Counted from the stretch's first letter, positions 52,405 through 61,419 are shown. The stretch is DNA of 64,000 nucleotides from Bradyrhizobium sp. NP1 (GCF_030378205.1 NZ_CP127385.1:3884001-3948000), one strand, 5' to 3'. Notes: a model not told the origin generated them from the sequence alone. A program made the numbers and translations.

Positions 52405-53316
52405 TCAACCCTTCGTGGCGCCGGCAGTGAGGCCGGCAACGTAATAGTCCATCAGGAATGCATAGATGATCAGCGGGGGCGCTGCGCCGAGCAGGGCGCC
52501 GGTCATGATCTGCCCCCAGTTGAACACATCGCCCTTGATCAGGGCGGTGATAATGCCCACCGGCATTACGAGCTGGTCGGTTGAAGTGGTGAAGACGAGT
52601 GGATAGAGGAACTGCGCCCAGGAGACGGTGAAGGCGAAGATGGTCGCCGCGATCAGGCCAGGCAGCGCCACCGGAATGAAGATCCGGGTCAGGGTCTGGA
52701 ACCAGGAGGCGCCGTCGATGATCGCGGCTTCATCGAGCTCCTTCGGGATCGAGGCAAAATAGCCGATCATGATCCAGGTGCAGAACGGCACGGTGAGCGT
52801 CGGGTAGAGCAGCACCAGCACGTACCAGCGGTTGATGAGCTGGATACCGGTCCAGTCGCCGAAGGTGGCGAACATCTTGAACAGGGGGATGAACAGCAGC
52901 GAGTCCGGGATCAGGTAGGTCAGGAACACGCCGGTGGCGAGCGTCGCCGAGCCCCAGAATCTCATCCGCGACAATGCAAACGCTGCCGGGACGCTGATCA
53001 GCATCGTGATCGTGACGACCAGGATCGAGACCATCGCCGAGTTCCAGAAGAAGCGCAGGAACTGGTTCGAGGTCAGCAGCTCGATGTAGTTCGCAAGCGT
53101 CGGATGGAATATCCACCAGGGATTGGTCGCCGCCGAGATCTCCGCGCTGCTCTTCAGCGAGGTGATCAGCATGTAGAACGGCGGCACCAGCGAAAAGATC
53201 GCGAACAGGATCAGGAAGAAGTACGACCAGCGCAGCGCCCAGGCGCGGTCGCGGCTCATGCTGCCATATTTGACCTTGCGGGTCGGGCCAGCCTTATCGA
53301 TCGTGACTGTGCTCAT
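52405..53316 (-). CDS. Carbohydrate-type ABC permease, MalG-like
   Basis: 303 residues with six membrane helices and the EAA loop DEAAIIDGASWFQTLTRIFI in the expected position. The N-terminus is short and cytoplasmic (MSTVTIDKAGPTRKVKYGSM). The gene overlaps the first permease gene at a single base (53316), as in coupled permease pairs. Confidence 0.93.
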   Translation of the reverse strand: MSTVTIDKAGPTRKVKYGSMSRDRAWALRWSYFFLILFAIFSLVPPFYMLITSLKSSAEISAATNPWWIFHPTLANYIELLTSNQFLRFFWNSAMVSILVVTITMLISVPAAFALSRMRFWGSATLATGVFLTYLIPDSLLFIPLFKMFATFGDWTGIQLINRWYVLVLLYPTLTVPFCTWIMIGYFASIPKELDEAAIIDGASWFQTLTRIFIPVALPGLIAATIFAFTVSWAQFLYPLVFTTSTDQLVMPVGIITALIKGDVFNWGQIMTGALLGAAPPLIIYAFLMDYYVAGLTAGATKG

Positions 53317-54254
53317 CAGGCCTCGTTCCCGCGTTTATTGACATCGCGCAGGATGAAGATCGCCGCGATCGCCAGGATCGGCAGCATGAACAGCGAAACG
53401 CTGGCGCCGAGCGGGATGTCGCTGCCCTCGATGCCGACGCGGAACGCCCAGGTGGCGAAGATGTGCGTGTGATCGAGCGGCCCGCCCGCGGTCAGGATGC
53501 GGACGATGTCGAAATTGGCGAAGGTGACGATCAGCGAAAACAGGGTCGTGATCGCTATGATGTTGCGCATCATCGGCAGCGTCACGTACCAGATGCGCTG
53601 CCACCAGTTGGCGCCGTCGATCGCGGCGGCCTCGTAGAGCTGCTCGGGCACCGATTTCAGCGCCGCGAGGTACATGATCATGAAGAACGGCGCGCCGTAC
53701 CAGACGTTGACGAGGATCACCGAGAAACGCGCCCAATAGGCGTCGCCGGTCCACGGGATCGGTCCGATACCGAAGAAGCCGAGGGTGTAGTTGAAGGCGC
53801 TGTAGGAGGGATCGAACAGCCAGAGCCACGCCAGCGTGCTCATCGCCGGCGGAATGACCCAGGGCACCAGCAGCATGCCGCGCCATTTGCGCTGGCCCCT
53901 GGCGGGAATGTTGTGGACGAAATGGGCGACGATGAAGCCGATCAGCGCCTTGAAGATCACCGCGGTGACGGCAAAGATGCAGGACTGCTTGACCACCAAC
54001 CAGAACGTCTCCCGCTTGAACAGGAACTCGAAATTGCCGAGTCCGATGAACTTGGTCATCGACTTGTTCAGCGTCGCCAGATGCAGCGAATAGAGGGCGG
54101 GATAGATCACGAGGATCGCGACCAGCAGGATCAGCGGCAGCGTCATCAGGAACGCAGCCGTGGACTTCCGCTTCAGCGCGCGATGCAGACCGGAGCGCTT
54201 CTTCGTGCCGATCTCGGCGGCAACGCTGCTCTGCCGAAATGCGATGTCAGCCAT
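53316..54254 (-). CDS. Carbohydrate-type ABC permease, MalF-like
   Basis: 312 residues from MADIAFRQSSVAAEIGTKKR, preceded by GAGAGAGGG; an upstream in-frame start at 54323 lies in the repeat-flanked region and is less likely. It has six helices and the EAA loop YEAAAIDGANWWQRIWYVTL. It forms a heterodimer with the MalG-like permease. A CTAG-bounded repeat sits 74 bases upstream, between this gene and the binding protein gene. Confidence 0.92.
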   Translation of the reverse strand: MADIAFRQSSVAAEIGTKKRSGLHRALKRKSTAAFLMTLPLILLVAILVIYPALYSLHLATLNKSMTKFIGLGNFEFLFKRETFWLVVKQSCIFAVTAVIFKALIGFIVAHFVHNIPARGQRKWRGMLLVPWVIPPAMSTLAWLWLFDPSYSAFNYTLGFFGIGPIPWTGDAYWARFSVILVNVWYGAPFFMIMYLAALKSVPEQLYEAAAIDGANWWQRIWYVTLPMMRNIIAITTLFSLIVTFANFDIVRILTAGGPLDHTHIFATWAFRVGIEGSDIPLGASVSLFMLPILAIAAIFILRDVNKRGNEA

Positions 54255-54327
54255 GGCGCGCGTCCCTCTCTCGGGAAAGTCGACGGGCGGGCCGGCGAGC
54301 CGGCCGCCGCGCAAGGTGAACATGCCG

Positions 54328-54398
54328 CTAGTGTCTCGATTCCGAAGTTCGCATCACTTTTGCGGACCCCTCGTTTGCGAACTATCGAAGGACACTAG
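54328..54398. repeat. CTAG-bounded palindromic repeat, copy 6
   Basis: Left arm CTAGTGTC-TCGATTCCGAAGTTCGCA. The right arm is TTTGCGAACTATCGAAGGACACTAG. It is less perfect than other copies. It lies between the binding-protein gene and the first permease gene in one apparent operon, where a hairpin could protect the upstream mRNA and lower permease expression, as REP elements do in the E. coli mal operon. Confidence 0.75.
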
Positions 54399-54529
54399 CC
54401 AGTTATTGACCCAGGGAGGCTTTGGTTTAAGTCCGCATGACGAACTCGCGGCAATGATGCGGACTTCTGAACCGCCACACTGGACGCGCCGGGCGGCTCA
54501 AGCCGCCGCGGCGCCAATCGCGGCAGCCG

Positions 54530-55870
54530 TCAGCTTCGCATGAAGCCTTCGCACTCGCCTTCGGCCCAGGCGAGCGTCTTTTCCATCGCTTCGCCCTGGT
54601 AATAGCGCAGGCACATCTTGGTCAGTGTCGCCTGTGCATAGATCTGCTGCGCGACCTTGGGCGGCGCCGGCGATGCGGCGATCGACAGCGTCTGGTGGTT
54701 ATAGGGGTTAGGATAGTGGAAGAGCGTGCCCTTCGGCGGCCCTTCCTCCTGCCAGATCTTCAAGGTCGTGAGTTTCTCGAAGGCCGGCAGGTCGTAGCCG
54801 CCGCTCGCGACCACCATCTTCTCGATCGAGGCTGGCTTCGACAGATGGACGAGCAGGCTCTTGGCCGCCTCCTTGTTCTTCGAGAAGTTCCACACCGTCC
54901 AGAAGTAAGGCAGGAACGGCGCGAAGCGGCCTTTCGGGCCAGCCGGGAAGCCATGAGTCCAGCACTGCTCGGCGACCTGCGGCGCATCGCGCTTGGCGAC
55001 CGCCCAGGCACTCGGCGGGTTCATGATCATGGCGCCCTTGCCGGCGACCAGCCATTTGTTGTTGGAGGCGTCGTCCCAGGCCGCGACATCGGGCGGCAGG
55101 AAGGCGATCAGCTTCTTGTAGAATTCCAGCGCCTGGCGCACCGCGTCGGTCTTGACGGTGAGATTGCCCTTGGCGTCGACGAGCTGGGCGCCGAACGACT
55201 GGAACACCGCGCCGGCGGTGTCGACGCTGTCGCTGGTCTCGCCAAGTCCAATACCAAAGGGGAAGCCGCCCTTGTGGCAAGCTTCCGCAGCCTTGAGGAA
55301 GGTGTCCATCGTCCAGTTGTCGGCCTTGGGCGGCGAGCCTGCCGGATACATCTCCTGGACGTCGATGCCAGCGTATTTCTTCATGAGGTCGATGCGCGAG
55401 CAGGGGCCCTTGATCTGGCTGCCGACGCAGGCGGGAACGCCAAGCCACTTGCCGTCGAGCTGGCCGAGATATTTGACGGTGCCGTTGACCTCGCCGTTCT
55501 CGGCGACGATCGGGCCCATGATGTCGTTGACGGGTTCAAGCTGCTCGGAATTGGCGTGCGCCCACCAGGTCGGCATCGCGAAGATGTCGTGACCGGATTT
55601 GGCCTGCGCCTCGGCCGCTATGGTCACGAGATTCTTGTTGCCCTGGCTCGTGATGTAGTCGATCTGGACCTCGACCTTCTCCTTCTCGGCCCATTCATTG
55701 ACGAGATCGGTAGAAGCCTTGTTGGCGCCGGGAACCCAGTGATCCCAGAATCCCATCGACAATTTGCCGGCAGCGCGAGCGGATCGAACGTAAGGTGCGG
55801 CAATCAGCGCGGCCGACGATAGCGCAGTGGCGGCCACGAATTGTCGACGAGTAAGTCTTCCCGATGACAT
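54530..55870 (-). CDS. Family 1 extracellular solute-binding protein with Tat signal
   Basis: 446 residues from MSSGRLTRRQFVAATALSSA, with GGAGGG eight bases upstream. The twin-arginine motif TRRQFVA and a hydrophobic core ending AAPYVRSARAA suggest export in folded form. The SBP_bac_1 domain carries LSMGFWDHWVPGANKASTDL and HDIFAMPTWWAHANSEQLEP, and the domain closes with the segment LAWAEGECEGFMRS. It is the first gene of the ABC operon; the ligand is unknown but the MalK-type ATPase suggests a carbohydrate-like compound. Confidence 0.93.
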   Translation of the reverse strand: MSSGRLTRRQFVAATALSSAALIAAPYVRSARAAGKLSMGFWDHWVPGANKASTDLVNEWAEKEKVEVQIDYITSQGNKNLVTIAAEAQAKSGHDIFAMPTWWAHANSEQLEPVNDIMGPIVAENGEVNGTVKYLGQLDGKWLGVPACVGSQIKGPCSRIDLMKKYAGIDVQEMYPAGSPPKADNWTMDTFLKAAEACHKGGFPFGIGLGETSDSVDTAGAVFQSFGAQLVDAKGNLTVKTDAVRQALEFYKKLIAFLPPDVAAWDDASNNKWLVAGKGAMIMNPPSAWAVAKRDAPQVAEQCWTHGFPAGPKGRFAPFLPYFWTVWNFSKNKEAAKSLLVHLSKPASIEKMVVASGGYDLPAFEKLTTLKIWQEEGPPKGTLFHYPNPYNHQTLSIAASPAPPKVAQQIYAQATLTKMCLRYYQGEAMEKTLAWAEGECEGFMRS

Positions 55871-56338
55871 TGGCGTTCCCTCCATTTTAAGCGCGATATT
55901 TTTGTTGTTTTTGCTTGTGCTCCGCCTGGGCCTTTGCGCGGCACGCTGGGCTTCTTCGTGCAAGCCCGCGGAGAAGTCTTTTCAAGATCAGAGCAGAATT
56001 GCCGGCTTCTGTCGAGAAATCAGGTGACAGCGCGGTCTAGAACTAACGTTGTGTATGCTCCGTGCGCACGTCGCCGGTGCGCGGGCAAGCGGCATGCGGC
56101 TGCGCTTTCCGATATTGCGCCGCACACGCCCCAGGCATCGCGCCGGTTGCCTCGCTTGCCTGCACGACGATATGGCGGCACGGTCGTCACGACCTAAGCG
56201 CTTTGCGTCGCTCGCCTTTCCTCATCATTCCCGATGCGACCATGGTGGACTTGGCCGCTGCTGCAACGATAAAATCGGGAATCGGCAGGGTACTGCCGCC
56301 CTCCAATCCAACGTCCAATCGATCATGGAGATGAAAAT
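55871..56338. other. 468-base stretch without a supported gene
   Basis: A divergent region between the ABC operon and the LTXXQ gene. It holds a hairpin GGGCTT-CTTCGTGC-AAGCCC near 55950-55970 and an A/T-rich stretch next to the binding-protein start (TTTTTGTTGTTTTTG). Short ORFs such as 56049-56342 are arginine/cysteine-rich and look spurious. Promoters for both sides must lie here, but no convincing -35/-10 pair was found. Confidence 0.5.
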
Positions 56339-57088
56339 ATGAGCAGCCCGACATCGACAGCGCGTGCGCGCCTGCGCTTCGCGCTCGGTGCCGTCGTCAT
56401 GACGCTTCTTGCCGCGCCGTGGCCTGCGAATGCGCAAGTGGTGCAAGGCGTGGAGCGCGGCGCCCGCGAAGGCAACAGGGCGGCAGGGCCGGTGGGCGGT
56501 GTTCTGGGTGGCGCCATCGGCGGCATGGTCGGCGTCGTCACCGGCGTCACCGGCGTGTTCACTGGCAAGGGCGGCCAGCCGCAGCCGGCCCCGGCCGGCG
56601 AAGCCCGCAAGGACAACGCCAAGCCGGAGGGCGCAAAGGACACGGCCAAGGCAGGCAAGCCGGGCCCCGGCAAGGCAACCAAGACCGCCGCCAAGCAGCC
56701 GACCGTGCTGACCCAGGATGGCGCGCCGGTGCTGACCGCCGAGCAGATCGTCGCCAACAGCGACGCCTATGTCGAACGGATCAAGACCGAGCTGAAGCTC
56801 ACGCCGGAGCAGGAAAAGAACTGGGCGGGCTTCTCGCGGGCGATGCACGATCTCGGCCACAATGGCGCCGACCGGCTCAATCTGCGCATTGCCCGCGCCA
56901 AGCGCGATCCCCCGGACGACATCGTCGAGCAGATGCGCAACGAAGCCCAGTTCCTGGTCGACCGCGCCGCGGATCAGCGCGCCGTCGCCGACGCCGCCGA
57001 CCCGCTCTATGCGAGCCTCGACGACAAGCAGAAGCAGACCTTCATCGAGGAGATGGTGCGCCTGAGCCACGAGCGCGGGCTCGACTGA
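56339..57088 (+). CDS. Exported Spy/LTXXQ-motif family protein
   Basis: 249 residues. The signal peptide is FALGAVVMTLLAAPWPANA. A glycine-rich hydrophobic segment (PVGGVLGGAIGGMVGVVTGV) that could insert into a membrane is followed by a Lys/Ala/Pro linker. The helical C-terminal domain carries the LTxxQ-type motif (ELKLTPEQEKNWAGFSRAMH) and a second LDDKQKQTFIEEMVRLSHE. Spy and CpxP are periplasmic chaperones that bind unfolded proteins; the glycine-rich insert is not usual for them. Confidence 0.78.
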   Translation: MSSPTSTARARLRFALGAVVMTLLAAPWPANAQVVQGVERGAREGNRAAGPVGGVLGGAIGGMVGVVTGVTGVFTGKGGQPQPAPAGEARKDNAKPEGAKDTAKAGKPGPGKATKTAAKQPTVLTQDGAPVLTAEQIVANSDAYVERIKTELKLTPEQEKNWAGFSRAMHDLGHNGADRLNLRIARAKRDPPDDIVEQMRNEAQFLVDRAADQRAVADAADPLYASLDDKQKQTFIEEMVRLSHERGLD

Positions 57089-57316
57089 CGCGTGGACAAA
57101 AGAAGGAGCGCCGGCGGCGAATAGCCGGGCAGACGCGCCCTGGGGTAGGTTGAAGGCACGGGCACCCGGCTATCCTGCCGCAGCGGCGCGGCGCTTCAAT
57201 TCGTCACGCAATGTTGAAGAAAAGCTGGCCGACTGACGCCCGACTGATGGCGTAGTCGCGGCCTTGTCAGGAACTCGCGGTGTTCAAGGCGGGCTTTCGA
57301 AGGCAGCAGAAACGAC

Positions 57317-57345
57317 AAGCCCGGCCGGTTATCCCGGCCGGGCTT
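57317..57345 (-). terminator. Terminator-like hairpin after the VOC gene
   Basis: Perfect 12-bp stem AAGCCCGGCCGG (57317-57328) with CCGGCCGGGCTT (57334-57345), loop TTATC. A U-tract is absent (GTCGTTTC follows on the minus strand), so termination efficiency is uncertain. The surrounding 57089-57371 holds no gene. Confidence 0.6.
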
Positions 57346-57371
57346 GCTCAGCGATCAGGAAATTTGCGGCT

Positions 57372-57773
57372 TCAAGCCTTCGGGAAATTCAGTTCCACGC
57401 CGACGCCATCGGGATCGTAAAGGAAGATCTGGGTGTCTCCGGTGCGCGGCACGATCTGCTCGCGGAACTTGACATTCTTTGATTGCAGACGCCGCCGGAC
57501 ATCTTCGACATCGGTGGCGGCGAAGGCGATGTGGTCGAGCCGTCCGGTGTCCTCGAATTTCTTCTCGGTGCCGCGCACGACGATGCCGTCGCGGGGCTTG
57601 CGCGGCCCCATCAGGTGCACGGTGGCCTGGCCGCCGGAATAAAGCCAGTATCCCGGGAAATCGAGCGGCGGGCGGTCGCCGATCGCAAGCCCGAGCACGT
57701 CGACATAGAAGTTCTTGGTACGCTCGAGATCGTGGGGCTCGATCGTGTAGTGCTGCAGTCCGCCGAGAGGCAT
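57372..57773 (-). CDS. VOC (glyoxalase/dioxygenase superfamily) protein
   Basis: 133 residues with two beta-alpha-beta-beta-beta modules. Metal ligands expected of the fold are present: His in LQHYTIEPHDLERTKNFYVD, His in GGQATVHLMGPRKP and in GRLDHIAFAATDVEDVRRRL, Glu in DGVGVELNFPKA. The family includes lactoylglutathione lyase, fosfomycin resistance proteins and extradiol dioxygenases; no specific reaction can be assigned. It is transcribed alone. Confidence 0.9.
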   Translation of the reverse strand: MPLGGLQHYTIEPHDLERTKNFYVDVLGLAIGDRPPLDFPGYWLYSGGQATVHLMGPRKPRDGIVVRGTEKKFEDTGRLDHIAFAATDVEDVRRRLQSKNVKFREQIVPRTGDTQIFLYDPDGVGVELNFPKA

Positions 57774-57841
57774 GGTTGTTCTCCTTGATTAGGCCGATTT
57801 GCGCGCCGCGCGGCGCGCCTTGATTATGGGTCTTTCGCGCC

Positions 57842-59248
57842 TCACGCCTGGCGAACCCGTGCCGTCGTCACGACTTCGGCGGCGCTGGTGAGCTCACGGT
57901 CGATATCCTCGATCGACTTGCCCCGGGTCTCGATGCCGAAGAAGTAATAGACGATGCCGGCCATCAGGAACCAGCAGCCGAGATAGACGAAGGCCATCGG
58001 GATTTGGGTCAGGGGCACGTCGGGCTTGAGGTAGTTGTCGGAGCCGACGATCAGCGCGAGCCCGACCGGGCCGATGATCTTGCCGATGCCGCCAAAGCCG
58101 TAGGCCGAGCCCATCCCCGAGGTGCGCAGATGTGACGGCCAGATTTCCGCGGCGTAGGGGCCAACGATCGCAAAGCCGCCATCGGCGAAGAAGAACGCCA
58201 CTGCCAGGATCAGCCAGAACGCCGACCACCCCGCCCACATGACGTCATAGTTGTAGCCGGCGACGATGGTCAAAATTCCAGCGCCGAGCCCAAGCAGGCC
58301 GCCGGCGTTGCGTCGTCCCATCAGCTCGGAAAAGTAGGAGAAGGAGAGCCGTCCGACAAAGCCGAACAGGGTGAGCAGGATCATCATCCTGGCCGCTTCC
58401 TGCGGCGTCACCTTCAGAAGCAGGACGAACAGCGAAGGCGCCCAGAGCGTGAGGCCGTAGACGCCGGTCTGCGCGCCGGCATTGCCGAGCCACGACACCA
58501 CGAGGCTGCGCGGATATTTGAACAGATCGAACCAGTTGGTCTTGATGATCGGGCCGGCGTCGGCCGCGGTCGGCATCGGCAGCGACGATGGCTCGACCTG
58601 GAGCGCCCAGGCGAGCGATTTGCGCGCCTCCTCGTAGCGCCCCTGCCGGCACAGCCAGCGCGGCGATTCCGGAACCCAGAGGCGGACCAGGAGCACCAGA
58701 AGCGCCGGCAGCACGCCGATCGCGAACAACAGCCGCCATTGTCCGGTTCCGATCATCGCGCCAAGCACCGCGCCGATGCCGACGCCGAGCGGGATGACGC
58801 AGGTCACGAGCCCGCCGACCCAGCCGCGCTTGGACGAGGGCATGAACTCCTGCACCAGCGGCAGGTCCACGCAATACAGGCCGCCGACGCCGGTGCCGAC
58901 GAAGAAGCGCAGCACCGCCAGGTAGATCCAGCCGTTCTCGGGGGTGAAATAGAGCAGGCCCGTCGCGATCGAGAAATTGAGGACGGTGCCGATGAAGACG
59001 ACGCGGCGCCCGATCCGGTCGGCGAGCCATCCCCAGGCATAGGCACCGATGATCGCACCGATGCCGGAGCTCATCAGGACGATGGCCGACTGGCCGAAGG
59101 TCAGCTTCCATGGCCCGATCAGGAACGCGAGCACGAAGCCGATCAGGAAGTAATCGAAGAACTCAAGTGCGTCGCCGATGATGGCGGCGGCGAGGATCTT
59201 GATCTGGTTGGCGGTCAGACTCGTCCGGCGATCGAGAATCTCGAACAT
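57842..59248 (-). CDS. MFS transporter, sugar/organic acid porter type
   Basis: 468 residues from MFEILDRRTSLTANQIKILA, with GGGGAG upstream of the ATG. Twelve helices; the loop 2-3 motif appears as GWLADRIGRRVVFIGT and the loop 4-5 PESPRWL motif as VPESPRWLCRQGRYEEARKS, features of the sugar porter and related (SHS, AAHS) families. The C-terminus carries GIETRGKSIEDIDRELTS, typical of sugar porters. The substrate is unknown. Confidence 0.92.
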   Translation of the reverse strand: MFEILDRRTSLTANQIKILAAAIIGDALEFFDYFLIGFVLAFLIGPWKLTFGQSAIVLMSSGIGAIIGAYAWGWLADRIGRRVVFIGTVLNFSIATGLLYFTPENGWIYLAVLRFFVGTGVGGLYCVDLPLVQEFMPSSKRGWVGGLVTCVIPLGVGIGAVLGAMIGTGQWRLLFAIGVLPALLVLLVRLWVPESPRWLCRQGRYEEARKSLAWALQVEPSSLPMPTAADAGPIIKTNWFDLFKYPRSLVVSWLGNAGAQTGVYGLTLWAPSLFVLLLKVTPQEAARMMILLTLFGFVGRLSFSYFSELMGRRNAGGLLGLGAGILTIVAGYNYDVMWAGWSAFWLILAVAFFFADGGFAIVGPYAAEIWPSHLRTSGMGSAYGFGGIGKIIGPVGLALIVGSDNYLKPDVPLTQIPMAFVYLGCWFLMAGIVYYFFGIETRGKSIEDIDRELTSAAEVVTTARVRQA

Positions 59249-59534
59249 GGCGTCTCCCCTTGGCGCATGTTCGTACTTCGGGTCGGGCGTCGCGCCATCG
59301 CACGGCCTCTCGAGAAAGGCTACCCTGAGGCTCACGGAGACGGCAAGCCCGCCGCGGCGCAGGGCAGGCGCGCTCCGACCAAGCTGCCCAAACCTTGTTC
59401 GCACCGCGGCCGCGCGGGTCGGCAAGGGATGGCTACCCAGGCGGCCGGCGACCGCGCCCCCGGGGTATTTTTGCCTTGCAAGGCGGTGTTTACGGTTTGC
59501 CGCTACTCTCGGCACGTCATCGAGGCAGAAAGCC

Positions 59535-59789
59535 ATGGAAGAACGGCGCAAGCATCCGCGCTCCGAGATCGATCAGCCCGGCCTTGTGTCGGCCGGCGGC
59601 TCAGTCATGAGCTGCATGGTGCGCAACATTTCGCCCGAGGGCGCAGCCATCGACGTCGACAATCCGGCCTTTGTTCCCCAGCGCTTTCGCCTGGTCATGA
59701 CGGACGGCGCGAAGACCGTCCATGACTGCCGGATCGCCTGGATCCAGAAGAACCGGATCGGCGTCGCCTTCCTTGATGGCAATGAGTAG
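59535..59789 (+). CDS. PilZ domain protein
   Basis: 84 residues consisting of one PilZ domain. The c-di-GMP binding motif RxxxR is present at the N-terminus (MEERRKHPRSEID) and the second motif reads NISPEGAAI, fitting [DN]xSxxG. Such single-domain proteins act as c-di-GMP effectors on motility or polysaccharide systems. It is transcribed alone, divergent from the MFS gene. Confidence 0.9.
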   Translation: MEERRKHPRSEIDQPGLVSAGGSVMSCMVRNISPEGAAIDVDNPAFVPQRFRLVMTDGAKTVHDCRIAWIQKNRIGVAFLDGNE

Positions 59790-59801
59790 GGCGCGGCGCG
59801 C

Positions 59802-60476
59802 CTATCGCTTCAGCAGCGGCCTGAGCTTCGCCTCGAACTCTTCAAAGGACATCGCGCCGCGAACCCGTTCGCCGTTGATGAAGAAATAAGGCGTGGCGTC
59901 GACCTTCAACTGCTCGAAGGCGAATTTCTGGTCGGCGGAGAGCTTGTCGAGCTGCGCCTGATCCTTCTCGCAGGCCGCGACAGCCGCCTCATCCATGCCA
60001 AACTGCTTGCCGACCTCGTTCAGCGTCTCGAGCGTGTGGTCGAGCAGGGCTTCCTGCCGCTTGAACAGGCGATCGAGCACGTCGAAGTATTTTTGCGGAT
60101 CGCCGCCGGCCACGCAGCGGGTCAGCATCGAGGCCGATGCGGCCTTGATATCCAGCGGGAACTCGCGCGAGACGAAGCGCACCTTGCCGGTGTCGATGTA
60201 TTTCGAGCGCAACATCGGGAACACGTTCTGCTCGAAGGCCGCACAATGCGGGCAGGTCAGCGAGGAATACTCGACGATGGTGACGTGTGCCTTTGCAGAA
60301 CCCAGCACCATGTCCGGCAGCGACACCGGCTTGGCCACCAGCACCGCGGTCGGGCCTTGTGCGTTGGCCCGGCCGATCAGCGCGTCCGGCAGCCATGCCG
60401 CGAGGCAGGCAATCAGCAAAGCGGCGGCGGGGAGGTGGCGGCGGGTCAACGTCCGGCTCCAAAATCGATCGCGCAA
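59802..60476 (-). CDS. DsbA-family thiol:disulfide oxidoreductase (thioredoxin fold)
   Basis: 224 residues. The signal region LPAAALLIACLAAWLPDALI is preceded by a twin-arginine-like TRRHLP. The active site CPHC lies in VEYSSLTCPHCAAFEQNVFP. The cis-proline loop is DATPYFFINGERVRGAMSFE. The DsbA/BdbD-like architecture suggests periplasmic disulfide formation or isomerisation. DSBA-like proteins with this GxP pattern are often several per genome, so the client is unknown. It is convergent with the PilZ gene, 12 bases away. Confidence 0.92.
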   Translation of the reverse strand: MRDRFWSRTLTRRHLPAAALLIACLAAWLPDALIGRANAQGPTAVLVAKPVSLPDMVLGSAKAHVTIVEYSSLTCPHCAAFEQNVFPMLRSKYIDTGKVRFVSREFPLDIKAASASMLTRCVAGGDPQKYFDVLDRLFKRQEALLDHTLETLNEVGKQFGMDEAAVAACEKDQAQLDKLSADQKFAFEQLKVDATPYFFINGERVRGAMSFEEFEAKLRPLLKR

Positions 60477-60676
60477 TGCAACAAGGGTTCGCTAGCGCGA
60501 AACCGAACGGCTGGCAACGTCGTCGCCAACGGCCTCGCGACCAGCGGGCGACAAGAATGCCGGCCGCCCGGTGGGGCGCGGCCGGCCGTTGCGGCGAACG
60601 GAAGGTGTCACAGACGCCGGCGAAGCCCGCAGCAGCGCGGGTCGCGCTGCCAGGTTCCGGCAAACAGCGGCGCGAA

Positions 60677-60898
60677 TCAGCGCCGCAGCGGATCGATGGC
60701 TGCCGCCCGGCTCAGCACCTTGGCGATTGTCGAGGCCGTCATCGCGGCGCGGTCGGATGCACGCTGGGCGGCGAGCCGGTCCCGCGCACGTTCCTCGATC
60801 AGGACCTTGATCAAGGCGAGCCGCTTGCCTTCGTCGACCGCTTCAGCCAGCAACTGGTGATAGCGATGATAATCGTATCCCGCCTCGTCCTTACGCAT
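60677..60898 (-). CDS. Small helical hypothetical protein
   Basis: 73 residues from MRKDEAGYDYHRYHQLLAEA; a longer in-frame ATG at 60982 exists. The whole protein is predicted helical and rich in charge (DEGKRLALIKVLIEERARDR). No domain is recognised. It resembles a short cytoplasmic helix-pair protein. Support comes from its own start and from the lack of another good frame. Confidence 0.55.
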   Translation of the reverse strand: MRKDEAGYDYHRYHQLLAEAVDEGKRLALIKVLIEERARDRLAAQRASDRAAMTASTIAKVLSRAAAIDPLRR

Positions 60899-61050
60899 GT
60901 GACGCCCCCGCGCACGCGTTCGTTCCCATGGAAGAGTGTTTCGCAACGCCAGCGCGCAGGCAATAGCGACGAGGTGAACCACGCAGCATCGCGCCGAATA
61001 AGCTGTGAATTACTGCGACGGCGGCGCGACGTACTCGCGCGCGTCTCGAT

Positions 61051-61066
61051 TGTGAACCAGGTCACA
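61051..61066 (+). promoter_or_regulatory. TGTGA-N6-TCACA site with promoter for the 70-residue membrane protein
   Basis: TGTGAACCAGGTCACA (61051-61066) matches the CRP consensus palindrome. A -10-like TATACC lies at 61089-61094, giving a start near 61100, so the site centre is about 41.5 bases upstream, the class II activator position. CRP-family proteins other than CRP itself may use it. Confidence 0.55.
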
Positions 61067-61121
61067 GCGGCTGATCGACGGACGGGGCTATACCGCGGAC
61101 GAACCAACAAGGACCGCCGCC

Positions 61122-61334
61122 ATGAATAACAGGATAGACCTCGTCACGCTCATCATGGCCATCGTGGTCGCGGCCTATGCAGCGATGCTGCTCGACTATG
61201 TCGCCGATGTCGACTTCGGCTTTTCCGTCGAGCAGATTCGCAAGGTCGCGATGGCAGCGGCGCTCTTCATGGCGCTGCTGATGGCGATCGACTTCTTTGG
61301 CAAGAAGCTCGGCAAGCTCAACCGGCCGCGCTAG
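61122..61334 (+). CDS. Small two-helix membrane protein
   Basis: 70 residues. Helix one is LVTLIMAIVVAAYAAMLL, the loop is acidic (DYVADVDFGFSVEQIRK) and helix two is VAMAAALFMALLMAIDFFG; the tail is basic (KKLGKLNRPR). No homology is recognised. It has the CRP-type site described just upstream at the activator distance and an apparent terminator at 61420-61439. Confidence 0.7.
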   Translation: MNNRIDLVTLIMAIVVAAYAAMLLDYVADVDFGFSVEQIRKVAMAAALFMALLMAIDFFGKKLGKLNRPR

Positions 61335-61419
61335 CGGCCACGCTTGCGGCTTTTGAATTGGCATCACGGGTCCAGCGCAATGGCTTGTCGCGGGAACGCC
61401 GGCATCCACCCGTCCGCAT

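Noticed and set aside
56225..57070. 281-codon minus-strand frame opposite the LTXXQ gene
   Set aside because: The plus-strand frame has a signal peptide and family motif; the minus frame has an ordinary shadow composition.
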